64,000 bases of DNA from Mumia quercus (GCF_025506335.1 NZ_JANZYO010000001.1:154064-218063); one strand, 5' to 3'. Shown: positions 36,706 through 45,973, counted from the stretch's first letter. Notes: generated by a model from the letters alone, not told the origin. Numbers and translations: made by a program.

Positions 36706-37859
36706 GCGTCTGGGACGACCTCGTCGGCCAGGACTCCGTGGTCGCGACGCTCCGCTCGGCGGTCGCCTCTGCCCAGGAGCGCCTGGCTGGTGGGCCTGGC
36801 GCGGCGATGACGCACGCGTGGCTGTTCACCGGGCCCCCGGGATCCGGACGCTCCAACGCCGCCCGCGCCTTCGCGGCGGCGCTGCAGTGCGAGTCGGGCG
36901 GCTGCGGAGAGTGTCAGGCGTGCCGGACGTCGCTGGCCGGCGCGCACGCCGACGTGGCGCTGGTCAGCACCGACGGGCTGAGCATCGACGTCGCCGAGGT
37001 GCGCGAGCAGGTGCGCATGGCCGCCATGCGGCCGACGCAGGGGCGCTGGCAGGTCGTGGTCGTCGAGGACGCCGACCGGCTCACCGAGAAAGCCGCCGAC
37101 GCGCTGCTCAAGAGCCTCGAGGAGCCGCCGCCTCGTACGGTGTGGATGCTGTGCGCGCCGACGGCCGAGGACGTCATCGTGACGATCCGGTCGCGTTCGC
37201 GCCAGGTGGTCCTGAGGACACCGCCCGTCGCCGCCGTCGCCGCGATGCTGGCCGAGCGCGAGCAGGTCCCGCCGGAGCTCGCGCGGCAGGCCGCGCAGGC
37301 GTCGCAGGGCCACGTCGGTCGGGCGCGGGCGCTGGCGACGCGGGAGTCCGTACGCGAGCGGCGGCGTGCCGTCCTCGCCATCCCGGGATCCTTGACGTCG
37401 GTCGGCGCGTGCCTGGACGCCGCGGCCACGATCACGCAGGCGGCGCAGGCGCAGGCCGACGAGGTCGCCGAACGCCTCGAGGGTGCCGAGCGCGACGCCC
37501 TCAAGATGGAGTTCGGCGTCGAGGACCGCGGGCGCCGTCCCGCTGGGTACGCAGGACGGCTCGCGGCCCTGGAGAAGGACCAGAAGCGTCGCCGTACCCG
37601 GATCGCCCGCGACTCCATCGACGGTGTCCTCATCGATCTGCTGTCGTTCTACCGCGATGTCCTCGCACGGCAGACCGCGCCCGGCGCCGAGCTGGTCAAC
37701 GCCGATGTCGCTGCGAGCGTGGCCGAGGTCGCCGGAGCCGGCACTCCGGAGCAGACCCTCGTCCGCATCGAGGCGATCCTCGCGTGCCGCGAGGCCCTGG
37801 CCGCCAACGCGGCGCCACAGCTCGCGCTGGAGCACCTGCTGCTCACGCTGCGCCGCTGA
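36702..37859 (+). CDS. holB: DNA polymerase III delta' subunit
   Basis: A 385-aa clamp-loader subunit. It has a degenerate P-loop GPPGSGRS with Arg in place of the catalytic Lys at residue 50, as expected for delta', a four-cysteine zinc module (C63, C68, C71, C74) and SLEEPPPRTVWML. A 30-residue low-similarity insert near 270-300 (basic, KDQKRRRTR) is normal for actinobacteria. The GTG start overlaps the tmk stop by four bases. Confidence 0.93.
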   Translation: MSVWDDLVGQDSVVATLRSAVASAQERLAGGPGAAMTHAWLFTGPPGSGRSNAARAFAAALQCESGGCGECQACRTSLAGAHADVALVSTDGLSIDVAEVREQVRMAAMRPTQGRWQVVVVEDADRLTEKAADALLKSLEEPPPRTVWMLCAPTAEDVIVTIRSRSRQVVLRTPPVAAVAAMLAEREQVPPELARQAAQASQGHVGRARALATRESVRERRRAVLAIPGSLTSVGACLDAAATITQAAQAQADEVAERLEGAERDALKMEFGVEDRGRRPAGYAGRLAALEKDQKRRRTRIARDSIDGVLIDLLSFYRDVLARQTAPGAELVNADVAASVAEVAGAGTPEQTLVRIEAILACREALAANAAPQLALEHLLLTLRR

Positions 37860-37944
37860 CCCTGTGGATGTCGGCCCACCCGTGGCCGCGAACTCCCGTA
37901 CGGTGGCAAGCACGCCCGCGTTCACGCCACGGAGGGAGCAGGCA

Positions 37945-39483
37945 GTGCCTCGTCGCCGGATCCTCGCAGGGGTGGTCGCCGCCCTGGTGCTCGTCGCCGC
38001 GTGCGGCAGCGCCAAGGAGGCGCGCGACGCGGCGCTCTCCTCGCCGACACCTTCCGGGACACCCACGTCCGCGACCGGTGACGACGTCGACCCTGCCCTC
38101 GCCGCGTTCTACGACCAGGACGTGAAGTGGAGCGACTGCGGTCGCTACGAGTGCGCGAGCGTCGAGGTCCCCGTGGACTACGCCGACCCTGACGGCGAGC
38201 GGCTCGCGCTCAAGCTGAGGCGGCTCCCGGCGGGTGACCCGCAGGCACGCAAGGGCTCGCTGTTCATCAACCCGGGAGGTCCGGGCGGCTCCGGTGTCGA
38301 CTACGTCGCGCAGTTCACCGCGGTCGCCGGCCAGGATCTCCTCGATGCGTACGACACCGTCGGTTTCGACCCGCGCGGGGTCGGTGCGAGCACGCCGTTG
38401 GAGTGCGCGACCACCGCGCAGCTCGACGAGTACGTCAACACCGACCCGACCCCTGACGACGCGACCGAGGAGCAGGCCTACTTCGACGCGGCGCTTACGC
38501 TGGGCGAGCGGTGCGAGACCGAGGCCGGCGAGCTCGCCGGGCACGTCTCGACGGTGGAGGTCGCCAAGGACCTCGACGTCCTGCGCGCGGTGGTGGGCGA
38601 CCCGACGCTGAGCTACTTCGGTGCCTCGTACGGCACGATGATCGGCGCGACCTATGCCCAGCTGTTCCCGAAGCGTGCCGGTCGCCTGGTGCTCGACGGG
38701 GCGATCGACCCGTCGCTCGACTCCGAGGGCCTCAACCAGGGCCAGGCCGAGGGATTCCAGACGGCGCTCAAGGCCTATCTCGAGGCGTGCGTCAAGCAGG
38801 ACGACTGCCCGCTCGGCACCGACGTCGACGCGGCGCAGCAGCGCCTGTCCGACTTCCTCGAGGGCCTCGACCGAGATCCGCTGCCGACATCGAGCGAGGG
38901 GCGCCCGCTGACGGAGGCGCTGGGCTTCTACGGCATCGCTGTCACGCTCTACAACGCCGACTACTGGGAGCTGCTCACCCGAGCGCTGCGCCAGGGTCTG
39001 CGGGGCAACGGCACCCAGCTGCTGTTCCTCGCCGACACGTACCTGTCTCGTGGGGAGCGCGGCTACAAGGACAACTCCGTCGTCGCGCTCGTCGCGGTCA
39101 ACTGTCTCGACGACCCGTCGACGATCTCCCTGGACCAGGCACGCGAGTCGGTGCCCGACTTCGAGGAGGTCTCGCCGGTGTTCGGTGTGAGCTTCGCTTG
39201 GTCACCGGTGACGTGCACGGCCTGGCCGATCAAGCCGGCCCAGGAGGCGCCGGAGATCCGAGCCGAGGGTGCACCGCCGATCGTCGTCGTCGGCACGACG
39301 CGCGACCCCGCCACCCCGTACCGTTGGTCCGAGGCGATGGCCGACCAGCTGGCGTCCGGGGTGCTCGTCACGCGCGACGGTGACGGCCACACCGGCTACG
39401 CGATGGGCAACGAGTGCGTGGACGACGCCATCGACGACTTCCTGGTGACCGGATCCCCACCACGTGACGGACTGACCTGCTGA
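37945..39483 (+). CDS. Secreted alpha/beta-hydrolase peptidase (SCO3540/tripeptidyl-aminopeptidase type)
   Basis: A 512-aa lipoprotein-like enzyme: signal with lipobox VAAC (Cys20), a Ser/Thr linker, then an alpha/beta hydrolase with FINPGGPGGSG oxyanion loop, nucleophile S228 in GASYG, D454 in GTTRDP, H482 in GDGHTGY, and the C-terminal TAP-like domain. Family members release tripeptides or single residues from N-termini outside the cell. GGAGGGAG supports GTG 37945; the open frame before it is antisense-like to nothing coding. A stem-loop follows. Confidence 0.9.
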   Translation: MPRRRILAGVVAALVLVAACGSAKEARDAALSSPTPSGTPTSATGDDVDPALAAFYDQDVKWSDCGRYECASVEVPVDYADPDGERLALKLRRLPAGDPQARKGSLFINPGGPGGSGVDYVAQFTAVAGQDLLDAYDTVGFDPRGVGASTPLECATTAQLDEYVNTDPTPDDATEEQAYFDAALTLGERCETEAGELAGHVSTVEVAKDLDVLRAVVGDPTLSYFGASYGTMIGATYAQLFPKRAGRLVLDGAIDPSLDSEGLNQGQAEGFQTALKAYLEACVKQDDCPLGTDVDAAQQRLSDFLEGLDRDPLPTSSEGRPLTEALGFYGIAVTLYNADYWELLTRALRQGLRGNGTQLLFLADTYLSRGERGYKDNSVVALVAVNCLDDPSTISLDQARESVPDFEEVSPVFGVSFAWSPVTCTAWPIKPAQEAPEIRAEGAPPIVVVGTTRDPATPYRWSEAMADQLASGVLVTRDGDGHTGYAMGNECVDDAIDDFLVTGSPPRDGLTC

Positions 39484-39501
39484 GCAGGCGTCCCCCCGAT
39501 C

Positions 39502-39544
39502 GCCGGGTCGGGTGTGCGATTCCCCCGTCCACACCCGGCCCGGC
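39502..39544. terminator. Long stem-loop between convergent genes
   Basis: Arms 39502-39516 and 39530-39544 pair over 15 positions (one G-T) around a 13-base C-rich loop. It lies 18 bp after the peptidase stop and 7 bp from the PPOX gene stop, so it can end both transcripts. It has the same 13-base loop length as the two repeat families described below. Confidence 0.65.
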
Positions 39545-39551
39545 CCTTACG

Positions 39552-39953
39552 TCAGGGCAGGCGACCCATGATGCGGTCGACGTCGACGAGGATCGTGACC
39601 CGTGTCGGGTTCTCGCTCGGCTGCCGGTAGCGCAGGGCGTACCGCCGTACGGACTCCGCGATCTCGTCGGGGTCGCGACTGACGCGCGCTGTGCCCTCGA
39701 GAGTGACCCAGTGGCCCCCGTCGATGTGGCCCATCGCGACGCGCGCACCGCTCTCGCCGGCGGCCTCGACGTTGCGGACCTTCTTTGAGCCGTCGTTGGT
39801 GATGATGCGGGCCGTCCGCGTCTCGGTGTCGTAGGTGACGCCGACCGGGACGACGTGCGGGGTGCCGTCCGGACGCAGCGTGGTGAGCGTCGCCAGGTGG
39901 TACTCGCTCATGAACGCGACCAGCGCCGGGTCGTCGTACGCCAGGCGGGCCAT
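39552..39953 (-). CDS. PPOX-class F420-dependent-type oxidoreductase
   Basis: A 133-aa split-barrel protein (TLTTLRPDGTPHVVPVGVTYD, then KVRNVEAAG and WVTLEGTARV) of the pyridoxamine-oxidase-like fold; actinobacterial members with this size usually bind F420 rather than FMN. The substrate is unknown. Its start and the chorismate mutase stop share one base, so they are cotranscribed. Confidence 0.85.
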   Translation of the reverse strand: MARLAYDDPALVAFMSEYHLATLTTLRPDGTPHVVPVGVTYDTETRTARIITNDGSKKVRNVEAAGESGARVAMGHIDGGHWVTLEGTARVSRDPDEIAESVRRYALRYRQPSENPTRVTILVDVDRIMGRLP

Positions 39954-40288
39954 CAGCCGCGGAACGCTTCGTGGTGGCGGATGACCTCGGAGATGATGAA
40001 GTTGAGGAACTTCTCCGCGAAGGCGGGGTCGAGGTCGGCGTCGATCGCGAGCGCCCGGAGGCGGGCGATCTGACGCGCCTCGCGCTCCGGGTCAGCCGGC
40101 GGAAGGTTGTGCTCCGCCTTGAGGCGGCCGACCCGCTTGGTGCACTTGAACCGCTCCGCGAGGATGTGGACCAGTGCCGCGTCGATGTTGTCGATGCTCG
40201 AACGCATCTGCGCCAGCTCGGCGATCGCCGCCGGGTCCGGCGCCGGGCGGTCGGCCGGTTCTGCGGTCGGGTCGAAGGGTTCGCTCAC
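39953..40288 (-). CDS. Chorismate mutase (AroQ type)
   Basis: A 111-aa all-helical enzyme for chorismate to prephenate, the first step to Phe and Tyr. Active-site residues visible are Arg in ELAQMRSSIDNIDAAL, then RVGRLKAEHNLP and the C-terminal ISEVIRHH. The N-terminal 25 residues are a Pro/Ala-rich tail. There is no signal peptide, so it is the cytoplasmic form. Confidence 0.88.
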   Translation of the reverse strand: MSEPFDPTAEPADRPAPDPAAIAELAQMRSSIDNIDAALVHILAERFKCTKRVGRLKAEHNLPPADPEREARQIARLRALAIDADLDPAFAEKFLNFIISEVIRHHEAFRG

Positions 40289-40379
40289 GCGACAGGAGTC
40301 TACGGGCCCCGTCTTGGGCCGCCAGAACCGTCTCGGCTACACTCGTCTTCGGCCAGCGGGCGATCCTCGCGAGGCCGTC

Positions 40380-40455
40380 GCCGCTTTAGCTCAGTCGGCA
40401 GAGCGTCTCACTCGTAATGAGAAGGTCGTCGGTTCGATTCCGACAAGCGGCTCCA
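40380..40455 (+). tRNA. tRNA-Thr(CGU)
   Basis: The acceptor arms GCCGCTT and AAGCGGC pair fully, the anticodon stem TCTCA/TGAGA holds loop CTCGTAA with anticodon CGT (reads ACG), the T arm is GTCGG-TTCGATT-CCGAC, and CCA is encoded at 40453-40455. Typical cloverleaf. Confidence 0.97.
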
Positions 40456-40471
40456 GCAGTTCTCGCAGGTC

Positions 40472-40495
40472 AAAGGCGGTCTTCGGACCGCCTTT
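40472..40495 (+). terminator. Terminator of tRNA-Thr
   Basis: AAAGGCGGTC-TTCG-GACCGCCTTT, a perfect 10-bp stem closed by a TTCG tetraloop, begins 16 bases after the tRNA end. One of the clearest terminators in the window. Confidence 0.9.
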
Positions 40496-40496
40496 G

Positions 40497-40720
40497 CTCG
40501 TTTCCAGAGGGGGACGCCTCGGTCCTCGACGCTCAGCAGGTTGCGCGCGACGAGTTCGACGAAGCGTTCGACGTCGTCGAGCCGTTCCTCGCGGCGCCAC
40601 CCATCTCGTTCGCAGTGTCGAGGTGTCGACCATCCAAGTGACCGCCTCTTCGGCGTCGGCTCGCTCCAGCAGCCACTGACGGGCAGCCGGGCTCTCCCCA
40701 ACTCCCGTCGCCGCAGCATC
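40497..40720 (-). pseudogene. Possible frameshifted gene fragment after tRNA-Thr
   Basis: On the minus strand two short pieces with coding-like composition lie in different frames: QWLLERADAEEAVTWMVD (about 40620-40680) and RREERLDDVERFVELVARNL (about 40535-40600). Neither has a usable start or the full length of a gene, and no family is recognised. Read as a remnant of one gene broken by a frameshift. The alternative is that both are chance. Confidence 0.3.
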
Positions 40721-40751
40721 TATGCCACCGTGGCGTCCACTCCGTCCACAC

Positions 40752-40779
40752 GGCAGGGGCGGCGGATGCCGCCCCTGCC
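40752..40779 (-). terminator. Terminator of the NmrA-like gene
   Basis: GGCAGGGGCGGC-GGAT-GCCGCCCCTGCC is a perfect 12-bp stem with a 4-base loop, 8 bp past the stop codon at 40787 on the minus strand. Confidence 0.85.
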
Positions 40780-40786
40780 TCGTTGG

Positions 40787-41629
40787 TCAGCCGTCGAAGT
40801 CGGCCCGGTGGTCCGCCGCCCACTGGGAGTACGTCCGCGCGGGGTGCCCGGTGATCTGCTCGATGACGTCGTTGACCGGCGCGGGCTTGCCGACCGCCTG
40901 CGCCATGAGAGCGAACAGCGCGGCCAGGAACTCGTGGTCCATGAACTGGCTCATCTGCTCCAGCACAGGCTCCGGGGCGAGGTCCTCGACGGTGAGCGGG
41001 CGCCCCAGCCCCTCGCCGAGGATGCGGACCTGCTGTGCCTGGGTCAGCGACTCGGGACCGGTCAGGTCGTAGGCCCGCCCCGCGTGCCCACCGCCGGTCA
41101 GGATGCGCGCGGCCACCTCGGCGACGTCCCGCTCGTGCACCGCACTGAAGGCAGCTTCGGTGTATGGCGCGCGAATGACGTCGCCGCCCTGGAGCTGCAT
41201 CGCGAACGTCAACGAGTTGATGGCGGGGAACAGCAGTCGAAGGAACGTCCACTCGAATCCGGACGCCTCGACGGCCGACTCGACGTCGCGGTGGTACTGG
41301 GCGATCACGTCGGGCTGCTGCTCGGCGCCCGGGACGACCGCCCCGGATGAGAGGAACACGAGGCGCCGTACGCCTGCCTGGCCCGCGGCCGCCAGCAGCG
41401 GTGCGACGTCCATGCCGTACTGCAGAACCAGGAAGACGCCTTCGACGTCGACCAACGCCGCCGGCAGCGTCTCGGGCTTGGTCAGATCGGCCTGGACGAC
41501 CTCGACCTCCGGGGGGAGTGCGGCCTGCTCCGGGGTGCGGGTCAGCGCGCGCACGGAGACACCGGCCGCGACCATCTCCTCTACTGCCTGACGTCCGAAG
41601 TGGGCTGTGGCACCGATGACGAGGTACAT
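40787..41629 (-). CDS. NmrA-like NAD(P)-binding protein
   Basis: A 280-aa atypical SDR. The N-terminal MYLVIGATAHFGRQAVE has the G-A-T-x-x-x-G fingerprint (variant GATAHFG) and there is no YxxxK pair, as in NmrA/quinone oxidoreductase-2-like proteins that bind NAD(P) as redox sensors or reductases. ATG 41629 has AAGGAA upstream; the open frame before it is not coding. It follows the epoxide hydrolase with about 60 bp between, so it is probably in the same operon. Confidence 0.85.
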   Translation of the reverse strand: MYLVIGATAHFGRQAVEEMVAAGVSVRALTRTPEQAALPPEVEVVQADLTKPETLPAALVDVEGVFLVLQYGMDVAPLLAAAGQAGVRRLVFLSSGAVVPGAEQQPDVIAQYHRDVESAVEASGFEWTFLRLLFPAINSLTFAMQLQGGDVIRAPYTEAAFSAVHERDVAEVAARILTGGGHAGRAYDLTGPESLTQAQQVRILGEGLGRPLTVEDLAPEPVLEQMSQFMDHEFLAALFALMAQAVGKPAPVNDVIEQITGHPARTYSQWAADHRADFDG

Positions 41630-41690
41630 CCGATTTCCTTTCGTGGGACTGCTAGGGGTCTGCGGGGTTCCGCCGTCGACCGGCGACTGA

Positions 41691-42875
41691 TCAGCGCACA
41701 TCGCCGAAGAACCTCCGGATGTCGTCGACGAGCAGGTCGGGGGCGTCGTGGGCGGCGAAGTGGCTGCCTCGGTCGTAGACGTTCCAGGAGCGGATGTTGG
41801 CGTGGTCGCGGTCGGCGAACGTCCGGATGGACTGGAAGTCCCAGGCGAAGTTCGCCAGGGCGAGGGGCACCGTGGTCGGCTCGGCCACGGTGGTGCCCCG
41901 GCCGTTCGACTTCTGTTGCACGGGGGCCGCCGCCGCATCCTCGTAGTAGAACCGGGCGGCGGAGGCGGCCGTGTTGGTCAGCCAGTAGATCGCCACGTTG
42001 GTGAGCACGAAGTCCGGGTCGAGCGAACCGCCGAGCAGTTGCGAGTGCCAGCCCAGCAGACCGGCCGGAGAGTCGGCGAGGGCGTGCGCCAGGTTCTGCG
42101 GCTCGGTGGACTGGAGCTTGTCGTAGGCGCCCCGGTTCTGGGTGAACCACTCGGCGAACGCGAGCTTGCCGCGCTCCTCCTCGGAGAGATTGGTCAGCTC
42201 GGCGGGATCGCCCGACGGGAACGAGAACACCTGCGTCACGTGCACGCCGCAGACGTGCTCGGGAGCGACGCGGCCCACCTCGGGCGAGATCAGCGCCCCA
42301 CCGTCGTTGCCGACCGCGCCATACCGGTCGTACCCGAGCCGACGCATCAGCTCGGCCCAGGCCCGGGCCACCCGGTAGCGGTCCCACCCGCGTTCGCGGG
42401 TCGGCCCGGAGAAGCCGAAGCCCGGCACCGACGGGATGACGAGGTGGAACGCGTCCGCCGGGTTGCCGCCGTAGGCCCGCGGGTCGGTGAGCGGGCCGAT
42501 CACGTCGAGCCACTCGACCACCGTGGTCGGCCAGCCGTGGGTGAGGATCAGCGGCGTCGCGTCCGGCTCGGGCGACCGTACGTGAAGGAAGTGGACGTGC
42601 TGGCCGTCGATCTTGGTGGTGAACTGCGGGTAGGCGTTCAGCTTCGCCTCCCAGGCCCGCCAGTCGTACGTGGTGCGCCACCGCTCGACCAGCTGCTTGA
42701 CGTACCCCACCGGGACGCCGTACTCCCAGCCGGGCGGCACAGGGCCGGCCGGCGCGGCCTCGGGCGCGGGCAGTTCCTCCGCCCATCGAGTGCGCGCCAG
42801 CCGCTCCTGGAGATCGTCGAGGTCGGCCTGGGGGATCTCGATCCGGAACGGGACGATCGTGCTGTTGTTCGTCAT
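41691..42875 (-). CDS. Epoxide hydrolase (EHN-domain family)
   Basis: A 394-aa alpha/beta-hydrolase with the N-terminal EHN domain ([20 protein letters not shown]), oxyanion motif HGWP (113-116), nucleophile D191 in GNDGG, and catalytic His in SHFAAHDAP near 375. It opens epoxides to diols. Three starts are possible (42884, 42881, 42875); TAGCGT ends seven bases before ATG 42875, which fits a leaderless mRNA. Divergent from the WYL regulator. Confidence 0.88.
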   Translation of the reverse strand: MTNNSTIVPFRIEIPQADLDDLQERLARTRWAEELPAPEAAPAGPVPPGWEYGVPVGYVKQLVERWRTTYDWRAWEAKLNAYPQFTTKIDGQHVHFLHVRSPEPDATPLILTHGWPTTVVEWLDVIGPLTDPRAYGGNPADAFHLVIPSVPGFGFSGPTRERGWDRYRVARAWAELMRRLGYDRYGAVGNDGGALISPEVGRVAPEHVCGVHVTQVFSFPSGDPAELTNLSEEERGKLAFAEWFTQNRGAYDKLQSTEPQNLAHALADSPAGLLGWHSQLLGGSLDPDFVLTNVAIYWLTNTAASAARFYYEDAAAAPVQQKSNGRGTTVAEPTTVPLALANFAWDFQSIRTFADRDHANIRSWNVYDRGSHFAAHDAPDLLVDDIRRFFGDVR

Positions 42876-42937
42876 GATCATCACGCTAGGAAGCGTTTAG
42901 GCAAAGTCCATTCCTGATGGTCTGGCAGGGTCGAAGA

Positions 42938-43903
42938 ATGTTGGAAACCTCGGCGCGATTGCTGCGCCTGCTCTCGCTGCTCCAGACACCCCGCGAGTGG
43001 ACCGGGGCCGAGTTGGCCGAGCGACTGCACGTCAGCGCCCGGACCATCCGCAACGACGTGGACCGCCTGCGCAACCTCGGCTACCCGGTGCACGGCACCC
43101 GTGGCTCCGCAGGCGGCTACCGACTCGGTGCCGGCGCCGCGCTGCCGCCCCTTCTGCTCGACGACGAGGAGGCGGTCGCAGTGGCGATCGGGCTCCGCAC
43201 CGCCGCCGGGGGCACCATCACCGGTGTCGAAGAGACCTCGCTGCGCGCTCTGGCCAAGCTGGAGCAGGTGCTACCGGCCCGACTCCGCCGTCGGGTCGAC
43301 GTGCTCAAGAAGTACGCCGAAACGGTGCCGCGCGACGACCCCGGCCCGCGGGTGGACGCCGACATCCTGAACACGATCGCCGACTCCTGCCGCGACCGCC
43401 AGCGCCTGCGGTTCGACTACCGCAGGCACGACGGCTCCGAGACCCGGCGCGACGTCGAGCCGTACCGGCTGGTCAACTGGGGACGCCGCTGGTACCTCGT
43501 CGCGTACGACGTCGGGCGGAGCGACTGGCGGACGTTCCGGGTGGACCGGCTCCACCTGCGCACCCCAACAGGTCCCAGATTCACCCCCCGCGATCTCCCG
43601 GAGGCAGCCGTCGACCAGGTGCGCCGGGGCGCGTCGTCAGCCGCCTGGCGCTACCGGGCTCAGGTCGTCGTGCACGCACCGGCCGAACAGCTCGCTGAGC
43701 GGATCAACGCCGCCATCGGGACCATCACGGCGGTCGACGACACCCGCTGTCTGCTGGACACCGGCGCGGACAGCATCGAAGCGCTCGCCGTTCACCTTGG
43801 CCTGCTCGGTGTCGACTTCACCGTGACCGAGCCCGCCGAACTTGTTGCACACGTGCGTTCACTCGCTGGCCGTTACCACCGCGCCACCGAGCCACGGCCG
43901 TAG
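42938..43903 (+). CDS. HTH-WYL transcriptional regulator
   Basis: A 321-aa protein with a DeoR-type winged HTH (residues about 1-60, GAELAERLHVSARTIRNDV), the WYL domain (RLRFDYRRHDG ... VNWGRRWYLVAYD, about 150-215) and the WCX C-terminal domain. WYL regulators sense small ligands, including nucleotides. It shares a 60-bp promoter region with the epoxide hydrolase, which is its likely target. Confidence 0.88.
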   Translation: MLETSARLLRLLSLLQTPREWTGAELAERLHVSARTIRNDVDRLRNLGYPVHGTRGSAGGYRLGAGAALPPLLLDDEEAVAVAIGLRTAAGGTITGVEETSLRALAKLEQVLPARLRRRVDVLKKYAETVPRDDPGPRVDADILNTIADSCRDRQRLRFDYRRHDGSETRRDVEPYRLVNWGRRWYLVAYDVGRSDWRTFRVDRLHLRTPTGPRFTPRDLPEAAVDQVRRGASSAAWRYRAQVVVHAPAEQLAERINAAIGTITAVDDTRCLLDTGADSIEALAVHLGLLGVDFTVTEPAELVAHVRSLAGRYHRATEPRP

Positions 43904-43904
43904 G

Positions 43905-44530
43905 GGACCTGAATAGGCTGCTTGATCCGGCAGTCCGCGTAGCGAGCCCAGGGTTCTGCCGCCTTGCCCGAATGGAGGAAGGCATGTAACCGAGGGCTTC
44001 CGCGACGAGCGAAGCCGGGCACTCGAGTACGAACTCACCGAGGCGCACGCTCGGGTCGCCCACCTCATGACCCCACCGCCAGTTCGCCTGGTCCGACGCC
44101 TGCGCGGCCCAGCTGTGCCCCCTTTCGGACGTCGCCACGCTCCGCGTACTCGGCTGCGCGCGCCTTCCGCATCTCCGGGATCAAACCCGCTTCGGCGGCG
44201 CGCTCGAGCGGCCAGGCAGACCACACCGACGCCGAGACGTTTGAGCCTCCGCCAGATCGCGATGCGTGGCGACGACGGCTCGCGCGGAACGCGGTACGCG
44301 AGCATGACCCACGTCAGGGCGGCGTTCCTCGAGTGGCCCTGACACGCTGCGCAGCTATCAGGTCGCCCACCGTCAATCTGCCTTGAGAACGACGCAGTGA
44401 GCGTCAGATTCTCGGCCTCCAACCAGGCCAGGACGTTGTCGACCGCGGCAAAAGGCTGGGTGGCCGAGATTCGAGGGCCGTCGACCTGCGCGGAGCCGTG
44501 CGTTGGTGCCTCAGTGGTCACGTGGCTCAT
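43905..44530 (-). pseudogene. Decayed ChrB-like and recombinase-like remnants
   Basis: On the minus strand, from ATG 44530, about 70 residues of unknown type lead into ALTWVMLAYRVPREPSS followed by PRIAIWRRLKRLG (about 44232-44325), which matches the N-terminus of chromate-resistance regulator ChrB; the frame then loses similarity. Further on, in another frame (about 43930-44130), VLECPASLVAEALGYMPSS followed after a shift by AAEPWARYADCR resembles the C-terminus of an actinobacterial tyrosine recombinase. Stops and shifts break all frames. The 666 bp between the WYL gene and scoB hold nothing else except the palindrome at the right end. Confidence 0.45.
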
Positions 44531-44556
44531 GGCGGTGACCACTGAGACACCCACGC
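44500..44556. repeat. 57-bp palindromic repeat, family 1, copy B
   Basis: Arms 44500-44521 and 44535-44556 pair at 20 of 22 positions around a 13-base centre that contains the ATG of the decayed gene. Same size and arm sequence as 11387-11443. It lies 14 bp from the scoB stop codon and marks the right border of the decayed segment. Confidence 0.75.
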
Positions 44557-44569
44557 GGACGGGCGCTGG

Positions 44570-45214
44570 CTAGGAGACCGCGCTGGCCTGCCGCAGAGGT
44601 GCGCCGGTCTTCTCCTCGAGCTCCTCGAAGGTGACGCCGGGAGCCATCTGCACGACCTCGAGCCCGTCCTTGGTCACGTCGAGCACGGCGAGGTCGGTGA
44701 CGATCCGGTCGACCACTCCGACGCCGGTGAGGGGGAGCTCGCAGGACTCGACGATCTTCGGGGCGCCGTCGCGGGCGACGTGCTCGGTGAGCACGACGAT
44801 GCGTCGTGTGCCGGCGACGAGGTCCATCGCGCCGCCCATGCCCTTGACGAGCTTGCCGGGGATCGTCCAGTTGGCGAGGTCGCCGTTGGCCGCGACCTGC
44901 AGGGCGCCGAGGATGGCGATGTCGACGTGGCCGCCGCGGATCATCGCGAACGACGTCGCGGAGTCGAAGATGCTCGCGCCGTCGAGCGTCGTCACGGTCT
45001 GCTTGCCCGCGTTGATGAGGTCGGCGTCCTCCTCGCCCTCGTACGGGAACGGGCCCATGCCGAGGATGCCGTTCTCGCTCTGCAGCACCACCGAGACCCC
45101 GTCCGGGATGTGGTTGGCCACGAGGGTCGGGATGCCGATGCCGAGGTTGACGTAGTCGCCGTCGCGCAGCTCCTGGGCAGCCAGGGCCGCCATCTCGTCA
45201 CGTGTCCACGCCAT
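44570..45214 (-). CDS. scoB: 3-oxoacid CoA-transferase subunit B
   Basis: A 214-aa beta subunit that carries the catalytic glutamate E47 in LQSENGILG, plus GIGIPTLVA. With ScoA it moves CoA from succinyl-CoA to acetoacetate (or to 3-oxoadipate if it is PcaJ; sequence alone does not decide). GGAGG is well placed before ATG 45214, one base after the scoA stop. The nearby homogentisate genes, which yield acetoacetate, favour the ScoAB reading. Confidence 0.9.
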   Translation of the reverse strand: MAWTRDEMAALAAQELRDGDYVNLGIGIPTLVANHIPDGVSVVLQSENGILGMGPFPYEGEEDADLINAGKQTVTTLDGASIFDSATSFAMIRGGHVDIAILGALQVAANGDLANWTIPGKLVKGMGGAMDLVAGTRRIVVLTEHVARDGAPKIVESCELPLTGVGVVDRIVTDLAVLDVTKDGLEVVQMAPGVTFEELEEKTGAPLRQASAVS

Positions 45215-45215
45215 G

Positions 45216-45926
45216 TCAGGCCTCCTTCGCGGGGTTCGGTCGGGTCGTCCGCTGCTCGATGGGCTTCTCCCGGGGGAGCGCCTGCACGAGCCGGTTGACG
45301 TAGATCCCGGGGGTCGCCACCTCGTCGGGGTCGAGGTAGCCGTCGACGATGTGCTCGGCCTCGGCGACCGTGACCTTGCCGCACGTCGCGACGATGGGGT
45401 TGAAGTTGCGCGACGTGAGCCGGTAGCGCAGGTTGCCCGCCGGGTCTGCCGTGTGGGCGTGGACGAGCGCGAGGTCGGCGACGATGCCCCGCTCCTGCAC
45501 GTACGTCTCGCCGTCGAACTCGGCGGTCGGCTTGCCTTCGGCGACCTGCGTACCGACACCCGTACGGGTGTAGAACGCGGCGATCCCGGCGCCTCCGGCC
45601 CGCATCCGCTCGGCGAGGGTGCCCTGCGGCGTGAACTCGACCTCGAGGACACCGTCGAGGAACTGCTGGGCGAAGAGCTTGTTCTCGCCGACGTAGGAGG
45701 CGATCACCTTCGCGACCTGGTTGTTCTCGAGCAAGATGCCGAGGCCGGCACCGTCCACGCCCATGTTGTTGGAGACGATGGTCAGGCCGGTCACGCCCGA
45801 GTCTCGTACCGCCTCGATGAGGTCGAACGGATTGCCGCTCAAGCCGAAGCCGCCGACGGCGATGGTCATGCCGTCCTCGAGGACACCGTCGAGCGCTTCG
45901 GACGCGTCGTTTCTGAGCTTGCGCAT
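45216..45926 (-). CDS. scoA: 3-oxoacid CoA-transferase subunit A
   Basis: A 236-aa alpha subunit with [16 protein letters not shown] and the [12 protein letters not shown] motif. I chose ATG 45926 because AGGAG lies at the right distance before it; GTG 45950 would place the start inside a probable operator half-site. First gene of the scoAB operon, divergent from an IclR regulator. Confidence 0.9.
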   Translation of the reverse strand: MRKLRNDASEALDGVLEDGMTIAVGGFGLSGNPFDLIEAVRDSGVTGLTIVSNNMGVDGAGLGILLENNQVAKVIASYVGENKLFAQQFLDGVLEVEFTPQGTLAERMRAGGAGIAAFYTRTGVGTQVAEGKPTAEFDGETYVQERGIVADLALVHAHTADPAGNLRYRLTSRNFNPIVATCGKVTVAEAEHIVDGYLDPDEVATPGIYVNRLVQALPREKPIEQRTTRPNPAKEA

Positions 45927-45944
45927 GAGTTGCGGAACTCCTGT

Positions 45945-45973
45945 GTTCACTGGTTGGTCGCCTCCGAGTGAAC
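45945..45973. promoter_or_regulatory. IclR-type operator upstream of scoA
   Basis: GTTCACT (45945-45951) and AGTGAAC (45967-45973) are perfect inverted half-sites 15 bp apart. The same half-site recurs at 46054. The left half overlaps the scoA leader. Confidence 0.55.

Noticed and set aside
40408..40719. Minus-strand frame ending NRRPSHYE
   Set aside because: The end is the well-known antisense reading of a tRNA; only the part beyond the tRNA terminator was kept, as a weak gene fragment.
11387..44556. Family 1 palindromes as integron attC sites
   Set aside because: The size fits, but the core triplets are in the wrong orientation and there is no integron integrase or cassette array.
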